A DNA stretch of 64,000 nt from Siphonodentalium dalli (lineage: Eukaryota; Mollusca; Scaphopoda; Gadilida; Siphonodentaliidae). Both the position numbers and the translations under genes were made by a program. Numbering within the stretch: the first letter of the stretch is position 1; each line of letters opens with the position of its first letter. Where the stretch lies: NCBI GenBank assembly GCA_032622095.1, contig CP136061.1, positions 16,926,440 through 16,990,439 on the forward strand. Reading direction: 5' to 3'. This document shows, in pieces, positions 29,253 through 40,521 of the stretch. Under the pieces are notes generated by a model. It had not been told where the DNA came from. It saw only the letters and a program-made list of their open reading frames with translations, and made no database searches.

Positions 29253-29447
29253 CTAAAAACGAACTGCTGGTGGGCGCCAGACTTTCAGGAACACGGCTAA
29301 AGTAAATGCACTGGTGCCGATCACAAACAGATCGAAGATCAATTTCAAAACCTGTGTACCCTTAAAGACACGGTTGGCCTTGGCGGTGGGTATCCTGTGA
29401 AAATATCTCCACCCGTCAAAAACCGCCACAAACAGAAAGAACATCAA
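29253..29447 (-). pseudogene. hydrophobic coding remnant, copy in duplication unit 2
   Basis: Identical to 24229-24423; see that entry for the membrane-peptide features and the relative near 38.2 kb. Confidence 0.35.
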
Positions 29448-29973
29448 AATGTAGATAGACTTTGTCCATATACAAATAAGAAATATCGCATAAAAAGTAT
29501 GTTATGGTCATTTGTTTAACCATTGATATGTAAACAAAAGCATAAAAAGTAACTTTTCTGGTGTTTGTTTATATTATGATGGTAAACATAAAGAGCGTTC
29601 TTTGTTGGTGAATACCTGATATGGAACTAATAAAGAGCGTTTATGCCATTTGTGTGTGATTAGCCAGTAGCATTGTGCTGTCTTCTGTAACACAATCAGG
29701 CTCTTGCTTAGGTAAAATATAGTATGTCTTTATGATAACATGCTGTTTACGCGATGGTCATGGTATATATGAACGGAACGGTGTGCGTTTTCTGTTTACG
29801 GTGTTTAGAACAAATATGAATATTTTCGACAATTAAGGCCGCACGTGCCTTTAATTCAACACTTGTTTTGGTGAGAGTGACTCATTCAGCGATAATAATA
29901 TATACTATAGTTGCAACCAAACACAATTCACACTCATGTGGGTTTACAAGGATCCAATACTACCAGTTCCAAC

Positions 29974-30164
29974 AACGGCTATTATGGTATGCTCATATGA
30001 GCATTTAGATTACCACCAACCACAAAAGTATGCTCACATATTACATCTCACACACAAACGGTCGTAATCCAGATTGAAACTTCATGTGGGCCATCATAGT
30101 ATATGTACTCCCACAATAAAGGTTTTTTTTCTGTTCTGAATGCACAAGAAACTCTTCCCAAAAA
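29974..30164 (-). pseudogene. zinc-finger fossil 1 in unit 2
   Basis: Counterpart of 24950-25140, carrying the one substitution (ACCAACCAC) that separates the two units. Confidence 0.75.
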
Positions 30165-31153
30165 TTGTATTCACAAGAACACACCCGGACCGAAACCCGG
30201 ATTGAACGATTCAACCATAACACGTGCAAATAAACATTTGCTTCCCAAATCAAGCCAAACTTGTTTTGGAACATTTGGTTGGCCGACAGACATTTAATGT
30301 AGTCAAACAAAAGAAAAGAAATCAAAAACAGAAGAAAAAAAACGAAAAACAGAACAAATTGTAAAATGCCAAAACAGAGAATTAAAGAAATTCGTGAATT
30401 TAAAAAAAATCTCAATTAAAAATCATTATCTTCATAACCAATATATAAAATATAGTACCGTAACAACATATGTTTATCCTCACAATATGAGAGATATGTT
30501 CTAATTATGCAAAAAATATATATAAAATTTGAGGCGTTGACAGGAAATATTTGCAAAAAAAACGCACTGCATTACCTGGTGTAGGAATCCAACTAGGGCC
30601 TACACTGCGAGAAAATAAATAAAACAATTTTAATTGCATATTTGAGTTTTTTATTTGGTAGCCATTTTCAGTGAGTTTGTTTTCCAACTTATTGCAAACC
30701 TGGTTGAATAAAATTTATGTTGTTTTATTTTGTTTTGGTCCGTCAGACGATAAAAAAAAATCTGCAAGTGGCTACAAATAAAAATATATAAAATATGCAA
30801 TGAGAATTGTTTTATTTATGTTCTCAGAGAGAGACAATAATGATTTCAGATGGTAGACTGGGCTAATAGTAGTTATCTCCTGCCACTCTCTATCGACCTA
30901 CCTAAAAAAACTATTTTTTAAACATAATTGGAACATATTTTTTATATTTCGAGGGTATATAAACATGTGTTGTTATGCAGTACTATACCATACATTTGCC
31001 ATATACAGATAATGATTTTCCCCTTCAAATTGGAGTTTGTAATTGCGATTTTTTTTAAATCACGAATGGTGCACCTCCTTAATTATGTTGTTCATCAGCA
31101 CCAACAGTATCTTTTCGACCGATCCTGTGACGCCATTAAGTTAGTTATAAAAA

Positions 31154-31660
31154 GTTAACCGTCCTCATTTAGATTCACACCAAACGTATGCCCGCGTATC
31201 TCACATACAAACGGTTCTAATGCAGTGTGAAAGTTCGCTTGCGGCATTACACTTCCCCGGTTGAGGAATTTTGTGATGAAATCCTGTATTTTGTACCTCA
31301 GAAAGAAATGACTTAACATCTATGCGTTAAATGGGTGAACGTATTACAAAAACAAAAACCACATACACAAACTCTGGCCGTGAGGTCTGGCAAGACAGTA
31401 AAAAGCAACAACTCGCAAAAGACGCACAAAATAACTAAAAATCATCAACAAAACAGTCCAACAATGTTATAGTCAACAGAGCATGTGACGTCATAATTTT
31501 GTCCACCCCCCCCCCCCAAGTAAACCATCCTCATATTTCGTTTCCAACCAAACATATGCCCTCATATCTCACATGCAAACGGTCGTAAGCCAGTGTGAAA
31601 CTTCATGTGCGGCATTAGACCCTCTCATCTTAGAAATCCGTACACATAACAAGTTAAAAG
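31154..31660 (-). pseudogene. zinc-finger fossils 2 and 3 in unit 2
   Basis: Counterpart of 26130-26640 with a shorter poly-C tract (31506-31517). Confidence 0.7.
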
Positions 31661-31983
31661 TGTTGCCCATCAGCACCAGCCTGGAGTAAACTATGTACAT
31701 ACACACATATAAAATAATATCCGTATAAATATTGAGTGTATGTTTACAGACTATCAGCTTAGGTGTTTTGAAATGAAATCTTGTATTTTGTATCTCAGAG
31801 AGAAATAACTTAACTTCTATGAATTATGGGTGATGGCCGGGTGAATTGGTTGCATCAACAGCTAATTATGGCGCATTCTAGAAATAAAACACCCACACAC
31901 ACTATTTTTTTTTTAATTTCACGATAGAATGAAAAAATTCATTTGCATGCAAAATAAAATAAATATATGAATCAGTGTACCCT

Positions 31984-32127
31984 TTCAGAATAGTAAACAC
32001 CTGGAATACCTTACCATCAGAAGTAGTATATGCAGATACGGTTAATGAATTTAAAAACAGTCTTGATAAATTTCTCGAAAAAGGCATGGAAATGATAACT
32101 CAAGAAGAGCTGACAAAAGACTCTTAA
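31984..32127 (+). pseudogene. LINE reverse transcriptase C-terminal tail, unit 2
   Basis: Identical to 26964-27107. Confidence 0.7.
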
Positions 32128-32159
32128 GAGGCCAAACCTGCTGTCAGGAACAACCTTAA

Positions 32160-32679
32160 AGATGGATTATCTCTTTAAATAACAAATTTTAAATAGTTGC
32201 GTGGGTATAAAATAATAGATATGAACTGAAGACCCCTGTCCGGAAAAGCTTCTATCAATTAATATTTATTTTATTTCGAATATTAAATCGGGACCGTTTA
32301 TGTTACTATTTTTAGGACAGACCATTCGGATGATACCATATTGCGATATAGAGCACTGGGCTGTTCCTATGGCTACGCACCGAAAGTCAAATGTCCCAGA
32401 TTGATTGTTTGTATTGTTTTGTTCCACAGATATAAGCGATAATGAGTATAATTGACGTTTATTTGTGACAAAATTGTACAATAAAAGTTCTGGTCTTGGT
32501 TAACAGTAACCACTATTGTTCGTTAGCTGAACAAACACGCCTTTTTAGACCGGAAAATATTTGAAATAAAATCAATATTAATCGATAGAAGCATTTCCGG
32601 ATAGGAGTCTTCAATTCAAATCTAATATTTTATACTCCGGTAACTATATAATACATGTTTACAAAGAGATAATCCACCT
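32160..32679. mobile_element. TTAA MITE family A, copy 3 (in unit 2)
   Basis: Identical to 27140-27659 with TTAA flanks. It lies about 150 bp downstream of the zinc-finger gene's stop codon. Confidence 0.9.
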
Positions 32680-32825
32680 TTAAGTAACTTTAAGTAAGTA
32701 TCAATGGACCGATAGTTATGGTGTTGTTTGGTCAAACAGAAAAAGCAACAACCCACCTGAACACACCCACACAACAAATAAAAGCATGTGCGAACAGTAT
32801 TTCCAACAATGTTATTGATTATTAG

Positions 32826-35234
32826 TTATTCCATCGAGCCGGTTGCGTCAGTAACTTTTTTCAAGTGAACCGTCCTCATATGGGCATTTAGATTCCCACC
32901 AAACACAAACGTATGCCCGCATATCTCACATACAAACGGTCGCAATCCAGAGTGAAACTTCATGTGCGCCATCAGACTCTTTCTCATCTTATACGTCCTT
33001 CCACATAACTCGCATTTGAAGTTTTTCTCTTCTGAATGAACCGATGCGTGGAATCTTAGTGCATTACTCTGTCGGAAGCTTTTTCCACATATCTTACACG
33101 CCCAGGGTCGCTCGTCAGTGTGCGTGTTACGGTGCTCAGACAGAACTTGCCTCGCGTAGAACTTCATGCCACAGATATCGCATTCGAATCTATACTCATT
33201 TCGATGACGCCGCATGTGACCCTTCCAATCCGCCTTGCGCCGGAACGACTTTGAGCAGATCTCGCACAGAAATGACTTCACATCCGTGTGGATTATACGC
33301 ATGTGAGATTGCATCCCTCCTCTGGTGGCATAAATCTTGCCACATTCTGGACACTGCGTCGGAGTTGGCTCGACGTGTTTCTTATGATGTGATTGTCTAA
33401 TGTGATTACCCAACTTTCTCTTATTAAGGTAAGTTCTACCACAAAGTTTGCAACCATATGGACAAACTAGCGGCTTGTCAGGCGAAGACGGATTAGGCAA
33501 ACTATTATCAACACTTGCTGCTTCATCCGTTGCTGGTTTGTTCGTGTGCGTTCCTGCGGATGTATCCGGTGTGATTTCCGTCAAATTCGTCATTTTTTCA
33601 CACTTATGATACGACATATTAGAGGGTTTTCCACCAACTCGGATTGATCGATATTTTTGAAAACAAAACGGGCAATCTGGGAAAACACTCTCTTTATCCT
33701 CTCTGTCGTCGAAGGTTTCTCCATTTTTCTTTCTCCTCTTTTTTGGTTTGACGTGCCTGTCCATGTGTTTCCGGTAACCCGAGAGAGTAGTTAGTTTCGT
33801 CGAACAAAGATTGCAGGTGTAAGGAGGCTTGCTATCTTTATGCGTCACAATTATGTGGTCTGTAAGTAATATTGGAACAGTAAACACTTCACTACAAACC
33901 GGGCATAAGAATTTCATCGTCTGCTCGTCCGTTCTACATTCGGTTTCAGTGACATCCGGTGTACGCTTGCAATACAATTTCCCTTTGGTGTGTCTATTCA
34001 AATGTCTCACAAAACCGCTTATAGTTGACAGTTTCCTCATGCAAATCTTGCATCTGTATGGCGGAAAAACGTCTTTGTGGTAAGAATAAAGATGCTCCCC
34101 AAGCAGCGACGGTTCAAAAAATACTTCATCACATTGCGAACATTGAAGCGGCATTTTACGCTTGGTTTTAGGCGACTCTGCGTCAGGTGTGCCTGGCAAC
34201 GAATCATGGTCATCAGACGTGCCTGGCAACGAACCGTGTTCATCAGAATCAGAATCATCGTCGTCATCGGTGTCCCCGTTCGTGTCCTCATCCGTTGACG
34301 ACGAATCAGAACCTACGTCCTCGTCGTCACGTGACTCGTTAGCAGAAAACGTATCAATTTCTGCTGTTGAATGATGTTCGTCGCTGCAATCGGGTATAGA
34401 TGGCGTCTCTGACACAGTAGATTTGTTTCCGCTGGATGATGGTAATTTTCTAGATGGCTCCGACGTCACCTTGTCTCTAAAACTGTCAACAACAGCTCGC
34501 GAGGTTATCCCAATGACGCCACTGTCAGGTCCTCGGTGGAATTCCATATGCTGTTCAAATTCTTCATAATTTGCTAATCGTAAGCCACAGTCTTTACACT
34601 GAAAACTTTTGTTGCGTACATGACTTAATGAATGAGTAAACATACATGCCGGATCTTCAAATTCTTTTTGACAAACAGCGCACTTGAAGGAAGTCACCTG
34701 CGGTAATCTAGGTAGCTGATTATTGAAACTCGAATAGCCGGATGCAGAAACGACATGGTTGTCTGACCGACTAGTATATACGCTACGTTGTTTTGAAGAA
34801 GTTGTTACTTTACTAACTTTAGATTGTTTCCGTGGCGCACGTACTTCTCTGTCTGTTTTTCGTTTACCACTGACAGCACCGAAAGGGTTTTTGTAAGTTT
34901 GCAGGGGAACGGGTGTGAAAATGAAACTGTTTGTTGTATCAGAAGATGTCATTGGTTGTCCAGAACTTTTCATTCGTTGAGATTGGCTGACGATTGCATT
35001 TCCAGAAGCAACGGAATTTCTCGTCGCTTGAGGTTGACAGGAGACATTGCTTGGTGTTTCGATAGACCGCGATCTATCTTTGAAATGAGAGCCATCATTG
35101 GAATCCCTCTGTCCAACTTTGTGCAATCTGCCTTTAATGTCTGTGGTCTCATCTGATTCTGTATCGTCGTCATCCAGGTCATCCACTTCACACTTGACAA
35201 CAACATAATCCGGAGTGACTGACTCGTGATCCAT
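32826..35234 (-). CDS. multi-C2H2 zinc-finger protein, probable nuclear DNA-binding regulator
   Basis: An 802-residue open frame from the first true ATG (MDHESVTPDYVVVKCEVDDL). The frame stays open 25 codons further upstream, but without an ATG. Acidic clusters lie near residues 18-30 and 303-331, with a basic patch about 123-150. Two fingers at about 184-233 are followed by two pairs at 364-415 and 443-494, a C2HC-like degenerate finger (about 520-545), and seven more from 594 to 790. The last five are linked by H(T/S)xxRP(W/F)-like linkers typical of DNA-binding arrays. There is no KRAB, BTB or SCAN domain; the VKCEVDD start recalls invertebrate ZNF leaders. Its 3' 300 bp is duplicated at 27806-28107. 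Confidence 0.85.
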   Translation of the reverse strand: MDHESVTPDYVVVKCEVDDLDDDDTESDETTDIKGRLHKVGQRDSNDGSHFKDRSRSIETPSNVSCQPQATRNSVASGNAIVSQSQRMKSSGQPMTSSDTTNSFIFTPVPLQTYKNPFGAVSGKRKTDREVRAPRKQSKVSKVTTSSKQRSVYTSRSDNHVVSASGYSSFNNQLPRLPQVTSFKCAVCQKEFEDPACMFTHSLSHVRNKSFQCKDCGLRLANYEEFEQHMEFHRGPDSGVIGITSRAVVDSFRDKVTSEPSRKLPSSSGNKSTVSETPSIPDCSDEHHSTAEIDTFSANESRDDEDVGSDSSSTDEDTNGDTDDDDDSDSDEHGSLPGTSDDHDSLPGTPDAESPKTKRKMPLQCSQCDEVFFEPSLLGEHLYSYHKDVFPPYRCKICMRKLSTISGFVRHLNRHTKGKLYCKRTPDVTETECRTDEQTMKFLCPVCSEVFTVPILLTDHIIVTHKDSKPPYTCNLCSTKLTTLSGYRKHMDRHVKPKKRRKKNGETFDDREDKESVFPDCPFCFQKYRSIRVGGKPSNMSYHKCEKMTNLTEITPDTSAGTHTNKPATDEAASVDNSLPNPSSPDKPLVCPYGCKLCGRTYLNKRKLGNHIRQSHHKKHVEPTPTQCPECGKIYATRGGMQSHMRIIHTDVKSFLCEICSKSFRRKADWKGHMRRHRNEYRFECDICGMKFYARQVLSEHRNTHTDERPWACKICGKSFRQSNALRFHASVHSEEKNFKCELCGRTYKMRKSLMAHMKFHSGLRPFVCEICGHTFVFGGNLNAHMRTVHLKKVTDATGSME

Positions 35235-35410
35235 AACACTGCTCCAGATTTTGAACTTCACTTTGGATTCTGACCCATATATGACACTGCTCTTGATTCC
35301 TGACTTCAATTTGGCTTTCCTAGAAACATTTTGACTTGGAACAGTTTGAACTTTCTATACTGTTTCTTGTCATTCTGGCTGTCACCTTTTGGTAAGGAGG
35401 CAGCTCACGC
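35235..35410 (-). other. 5' part of the zinc-finger coding exon with upstream splice acceptor
   Basis: On the minus strand, TTTACTTTACATTTCAG ends at about 35411, a good 3' splice site, followed by GCGTGAGCTGCC and 176 bases of probable 5' leader before the ATG at 35234. So the coding exon is preceded by an intron and the promoter lies upstream, possibly beyond the repeats at 35.5-36.1 kb. Confidence 0.5.
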
Positions 35411-35499
35411 CTGAAATGTAAAGTAAATATACAATATGCTATACATGTATACTAGTATACTAGTACATCAATTGTTTTGAAGTACATGTACCAATAAAA

Positions 35500-35790
35500 G
35501 ATGTTGGTGTCGCTGATGAGTACTTATCCCATAGGAAATGTTCAGATAATAAGTTTAACACTTACTAGTACTATACTAAAGCATCATTGATGAATAGTTA
35601 TCACATAGGAAATCTTCAGATAATAAGTTTAACCATTTCTATACTAAAGCATCACTGATGAGTAGTTGTCCCATAGGAAATGTTCAGATAATAAGTTTAA
35701 CCCTTTCTACACTAAAGCCTCATTGCTGAGTAGTTGTCCCACAGGAAATGTTCAGATAATAAGTTCAACACCTATATACATGTAGGCAAG
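35500..35790. repeat. 68-bp tandem repeat, four units
   Basis: The word ATAGGAAATGTTCAGATAAT recurs with its TTCAGATAAT core at 35541, 35615, 35683 and 35751 (spacings 74, 68 and 68), alternating with ACTAAAGC(A/C)TCATTG(A/C)TGA. It lies in the presumed upstream intron of the zinc-finger gene. Confidence 0.85.
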
Positions 35791-36053
35791 CCTTGAAATA
35801 GTGTGTCTGTCATTTGCAGAATGAGGTCCCCAGAGGGTGAATTTAGTGATGCTACCCCGCATAGCGGGCTAGCATAACCAAATTCACCCTCTAGGGACCT
35901 CATTTCGCTTACACCTCACTGACCTCAGCAGAATGAGGTTCCCAGAGGGTGAATTTGGTGATGCTATCCCGCTATGCGGGATAGTGTCACTAAATTCACC
36001 CTCTGGGGACCTCATTCTGCAAATGACAGACACACTATTTCAAGGCTTGTATA
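35785..36053. repeat. 269-bp palindrome made of two nested hairpins
   Basis: The outer stem is ACAAGCCTTGAAATAGTGTG-like at both ends. Each half contains its own stem, AATGAGGTCCCCAGAGGGTG against CACCCTCTGGGGACCTCATT, with a loop stem CCCGC(A)TA(T)GCGGG. A 50-bp relative occurs at 41745-41795. Probably a foldback MITE; the hairpin-of-hairpins layout is unusual. Confidence 0.85.
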
Positions 36054-36201
36054 TAGGTCGTCGTTTCTTGAACTTATTATCTAAACATTTCTTTCAATAA
36101 ATGTGGCTCCTTCTGCACTTTTATTTAACTGTATGCTTTTATCACCTTAAGTTACCATACTCCCAAATCAATAATAGACGATTCCGATATACACTTTTTA
36201 A

Positions 36202-36717
36202 AGATGGATTATCTCTTTAAATAACAAATTTTAAATAGTTGCGTGGGTATAAAATAATAAATATGAACTGAAGTCCCCTGTCCGGAAAGGCTTCTATCAA
36301 TTAATATTGATTTTATTTCGAATATTTTATTGGGACGACCGTTTATTTGTCTATTTTTAGAACAGACCATTCGGGTGATACCATATAGCGATATAGAGCA
36401 TTAGACTTTTCCCATGGCTACGTACCGAACGTCAAATGTCCCAGATTGATTGGTTGTATTGTTTTATTCAATAGTGATAATGAGTATAATTAACGTTTAT
36501 TTGTGACAAAATTACACAATAAAATTTCTGGTCTCTGTTAACAGTAACCACTATTGTTCGTTAGCTAAACAACCACACCTTTTTAGACCAGAAAATATTC
36601 GAAATAAAATCAATATTAATCGATAGAAGCATTTCAAGATAGGAGTCTTCGATTCAGATCTAATATTTTATACCCCGGTAACTATGTAATACATGTTTAC
36701 AAAGAGATAATCCACCT
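36202..36717. mobile_element. TTAA MITE family A, copy 4
   Basis: Same ends as the other copies, with TTAA at 36198-36201 and 36718-36721. Internally about 90% similar. Confidence 0.9.
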
Positions 36718-36780
36718 TTAAGTATAGAAAGGGTTAATATAGGTACTGGTAGGTCGGGAAATCAGAACCACACTCTTTAA

Positions 36781-37590
36781 CCCTTTGAGTGGGGTCGGGG
36801 TCGATTCGGTCCAGGGCTGTTTCGGCCGGGCTTGTTCGGCCGGGCTTGTTCGGCCCATGGTTTGGGCCGAACAGTCTCACCTAAAAATGGTTTTATCAGT
36901 AGGATATTTGGATGTTTATATATATTTTTCTTTTGTATGTTATTTTATTATTATAATAAAGCGTTTAATATTTTGATTAAAGTGTATAAAAGGGTAGCAT
37001 TGCTCTAATTTATATTATATATATTGATCTTATGATTTGATTTAATATTCTTACCTGTGATTTGTCTGTGAGAAAGATGATAATAAAGTTGTAGATATAT
37101 GTTACTATATAGATTGGTACATGTATCTAGATTTTTACACTCAGAACGGCTTCTGACATGTTTGTTTGGACAAGATAAAACGGTGATTGATCTGAGTTGA
37201 GAATCACTCAGCTGGTGAGTTGAGACTTGTTCATGCAATCACAACATGTTGAATTGAATAGGGGCCGAACGAGCCCGGCCGAACGAGCCCGGCCGAAAGA
37301 GCCCTGGACCGAAAAGTCGAAGACCGAAAGAGCCCTGGACCGAATCGACCCGCCCCCTTTGAGTGCCAGGTCGATTTTTATAACAACCCATATACCCTGT
37401 GCCAATGCATTCTCGTATATATGCGAGTCGACAATAGGTCGCCTCGCATATATAAGAGAATGCATTGGCCTCTTTTTTTTTTTCTTTTTTTTCTTTTTTT
37501 TTACAATTTTAATAATTTATTCTTATATTCTTTAACAGACTTATTTTGTAGGTTTAGGGCCGATGAGATCAGCCCCTGGCACTCAAAGGG
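36781..37590. mobile_element. piggyBac-like MITE (CCCTTTGAGTGCCAGG ends) with hairpin module and a nested insertion
   Basis: TTAA at 36777-36780 and 37591-37594. The left end is CCCTTTGAGTG; the right end is CCTGGCACTCAAAGGG read inward. After removal of the nested element at 36792-37354 the organisation matches the 234-bp copy at 61525-61758. It contains one 70-bp hairpin (37398-37468), with a GAGTCGACAATAGGTCGCC centre, next to a poly-T tract. Confidence 0.85.
36792..37354. mobile_element. MULE-like MITE nested inside the piggyBac-like MITE
   Basis: Inverted ends GGGTCGATTCGGTCCAGGGC with repeated GGCCGGGCTTGTTC units at both sides. CCCTTTGAGTG is present on both sides (36781-36791 and 37355-37365), a duplication of 8-11 bp, as for Mutator-like elements. 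The interior (36880-37250) is AT-rich. Confidence 0.75.
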
Positions 37591-37740
37591 TTAACAACGT
37601 TTTCATATGGCCTTAGAATATTGCTACTTCAAGCAGTGACTATATTATATACAATAGTCCTATTAGTTACTCTGTGATGAGGATATGCTCCAATTGTCTC
37701 AACCCTTCCATGACTGGAGCTTCTTGAAATTTTGAGAACA

Positions 37741-37815
37741 ACCCTATGCAAATGCATTCTCTTATATATGCGAGTCTCCCATATGGAGCCTCGCATATAA
37801 AAGAGAATACATTGG
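37741..37815. repeat. solo 70-bp hairpin variant
   Basis: AATGCATTCTCTTATATATG then CGAGTCTCCCATATGGAGCC and CTCGCATATAAAAGAGAATA. The loop-proximal bases differ from the standard form (CTCCC...GGAG), but complementarity is kept, i.e. compensatory change. A half copy lies at 37975-38020. Confidence 0.8.
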
Positions 37816-38099
37816 CCTAACAATATTTTTCTTGTAAATGCGAGGAATGCCATACCTGTACATAAATATAAATTCCATGGACCATTTTGTAAATGACATT
37901 CCTCACTTTGATTGATTCTTCAATAAACATGTAACAAACAAAATTAAAACAAATAAATTTCTTGACCTTGTGCATTCTCTTATATATATGTTTATATGCG
38001 AGGCTCCCAGCGCAGCTCCTATCATTAAATGGTTAAGACTACACAACATGTGCCACCATGTTAACCAGGTGACAACATGGGGGTTAAGTGTAATTAACA

Positions 38100-38395
38100 T
38101 TTGTAATTCTAAACATTAGATTTGGTAATATAGCCCATAGTATAAAGCTACAGCTCCGATGGCCTTCGCAGTGGGTATTGCTGTTAAAATAGTCACTTCC
38201 GTTAAAACTGCCATCAACAGAAAGAATATTAAAATAAAGACAGACTTTGTTCTTATATCAATCATAAATATCACATAAATAGCATGTTATTGTCAAGTTT
38301 GTATGCTTTGTTATGTAAACAAAAGCCAAAAATGTTACATTACAGAACCTGGCTTTTGTTTACATAACAAAGGGTACAAACTTGACAAGAACATA
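38100..38395 (-). pseudogene. relative of the membrane-peptide remnant at 24.2 kb, ending in a hairpin
   Basis: The minus strand keeps FFLLMAV and AIPTAKA in register with 24229-24423, at about 65% DNA identity. The flank GTATGCTTTGTTATGTAAAC is followed by its own inverted copy (38300-38391), a 45-bp stem not present at 24.5 kb. No full reading frame. Confidence 0.4.
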
Positions 38396-39085
38396 CTACA
38401 TGTACATGTACATGTATTTGCACAATATTTATGATTGGTATAAGAATAAAATAAGACCGGACACCAAGCAAAATCTGTCCAATTTGTGTTAATTTTAATT
38501 CTGGAATCGGAAAGGAATAACGAGCGACTGTCAACGATAGTAAAAAACTTCACACACCGCATTCTCTTCATAAAAAGCTTGTGAAAAAAGCTGTACATGG
38601 TTACTAATCACACAAATGGCTTGGTGCAGTAACCTCTGACCCGAACTTCCACACCCTAGCGAACATACATGCTAATCCATTAGATTGTTGGTGAATTTGG
38701 AACTGAGTTCATGCGCAAGCAAACCTTTAGAAAAATACCTCAACTTAATTAGTCCGACTACTGGCGACTAGTAGACTACTCAACCTGGACCACTTTCAAT
38801 AATTACACATTCAGCAACCTACATGTATATTTTGTATGTTCTGCTCAATATGAAACAAAAATTGTGCATATTGTGATTTTTGCCAATCTGGCATTATGAT
38901 GAACGCCCGCAACCAATATTTGGAGTTTACAATAAATCTAATCGGAATTACACTGTAAATATGGATGGCTGCTCTCGCCGATAACGACTTATGTGCATTG
39001 TTCCTTGGTTCTGGAATTGTCTTAACGTTCAACTTCAACTCAGGAACTACAAATGTACTTATCTGGATCATGTCGTACATCCTAC
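38396..39085. other. gene-free intergenic stretch
   Basis: No supported gene. Contains the alternating ACATGTACATGTACATGTA microsatellite (about 38398-38416). Confidence 0.4.
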
Positions 39086-39190
39086 AGTAATGCCCTAAAT
39101 AATCGACTCCTTAACCACAGCAGAATTATGGGTAACTTTTCAGGATTTAGTCGGAAATATGGCTTGTTGCCATTCATTGGAAAGTTCTCA
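39086..39190. repeat. half copy of the mariner-type palindromic MITE
   Basis: TACAGTAATGCCCTAAATAA, AACCACAGCAGAATTATGGG, CAGGATTTAGTCGGAAATAT, CATTCATTGGAAAG: one arm of the palindromes at 62432 and 63121. The other arm is missing. Confidence 0.75.
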
Positions 39191-39758
39191 TTTAATGATG
39201 GTCTAATCAGCCTAATATCACCTCTGACAATCCCTTCATGCTCCTGATAACCATTATAATTTCTAAGCAGTCGGGGTTCGCCTGCAGCGAAATGTGAGGG
39301 ATTCGCTCACAGCTGGGTGGTCCCGTTCCCACCTTTTATAAACTCAAGATTGTTAGATCTGGCTGACAAGGGTAATACAGTAATTAAGGCTCTCAGAGTT
39401 AGGAATTGAAAAATTTTCCAAATTTGAATGGAATCCCCATATGGTAGTTCTCGATCGACATAGCAAGGAACACACTCTATCAATGTATCATGTCGTTTGG
39501 CGACCAAGGTGAAAAATTCATCCAGATTTATTAACAGATCAGTTAAGGAAACAAATATAATTCTTTACTTAATTTAATACATGTACCACTGCCAGTATAT
39601 TTCAAGAGATTTTGATTTTATTTAGTGGCTAAGTCATACCTGTTTTGACTTATGTGCAGTATGGTCAAAATTACGGAAGGTTATCCATTGATTATATTTC
39701 CATATTTTCTTAAATAAAATTATGCCATTTATTTTATGGATTAGAATTTAGACTGTTA

Positions 39759-40081
39759 GTGCCACCGCACACGCTGCGATTAAAATCGTAAGTGGGGAAA
39801 ATCGCAGGAGGAAGCATCCAATGCGCATGCCCACAACAATATCGTAGCCAAATCGTAGCAATCAAGCACTGTTTGATTTTACCAGGAAAATCGTGGCGTG
39901 ACTTTGGCAACGCGCACGATCGTAGCTGTCATATGACCACTGTCGCACTGGTCATGTTGTAAATACCACGAAAATCGTAGCTGCAAAGATCGCAGCACCG
40001 TAGCGTCTGCCGGCAAGCTACGATTTCTCCACCTACGATTTTCCCCACTTACGATTTTAATCGTAGCGTCTGCGGTGACAC
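39759..40081. mobile_element. 323-bp MITE with GTG(C/T)CACCGCA ends
   Basis: The left end GTGCCACCGCACACGCTGCG and right end (inward) GTGTCACCGCAGACGCTACG are inverted. They are followed by GATTAAAATCGTAAGTGGGG and repeated AATCGTAGC words throughout. The target duplication is not clear (perhaps 3 bp). Non-coding. Confidence 0.75.
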
Positions 40082-40521
40082 GTAGTGTTTGTGTTAGAAC
40101 TTAGAGGTTGAGTTTTGTTTAAAAATCAGCAATCGAAATGTTAATTAAGGTAATAATCACGGTGCAGCGTTGATTATGTTGAGCAATAACAAATAACCCG
40201 GTAAACTAGTCTTTGTATGCCTACCTCTGCGGCTTTATCGCAGAACAAAGGCAATGTTGGTAACAATAGACGTTTTTCTTTTCAGGCGCAAAAAATAAAC
40301 TGGTTCATTTTAATAACACCATTAGAGAACGTTGTAATGTGACAGAGTCGGTCGAAAGCTCTTGATCAGAGCTTGTATACTTTAATATGTGTTTGTATCG
40401 ATCATTGAATAGATACATCATAGATATATCATAAATAGATCGATATATTTTTAATGGCATCCCGGCAATCCGTTTTGAATAACATAAATGTTATCGTATC
40501 TTATTTTAGAGATGGTTATAT

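Larger units (their letters stand above)
28108..33127. repeat. tandem segmental duplication, unit 2 (5,020 bp)
   Basis: Direct repeat of 23080-28107 with the same internal order: poly-C MITE, TTAA MITE C, membrane-peptide remnant, three zinc-finger fossils, LINE tail, TTAA MITE A, zinc-finger 3' end. The latter here continues into the intact gene. Length differs by 8 bp, all in the poly-C tracts. Confidence 0.95.

Noticed and set aside
33044..35156. ORFs antisense to or overlapping the zinc-finger gene
   Set aside because: Shadows of the C2H2 coding frame; no domains.
35235..35309. Zinc-finger start 25 codons upstream
   Set aside because: The upstream codon is TTG, not ATG; the first true Met in frame is at 35234.
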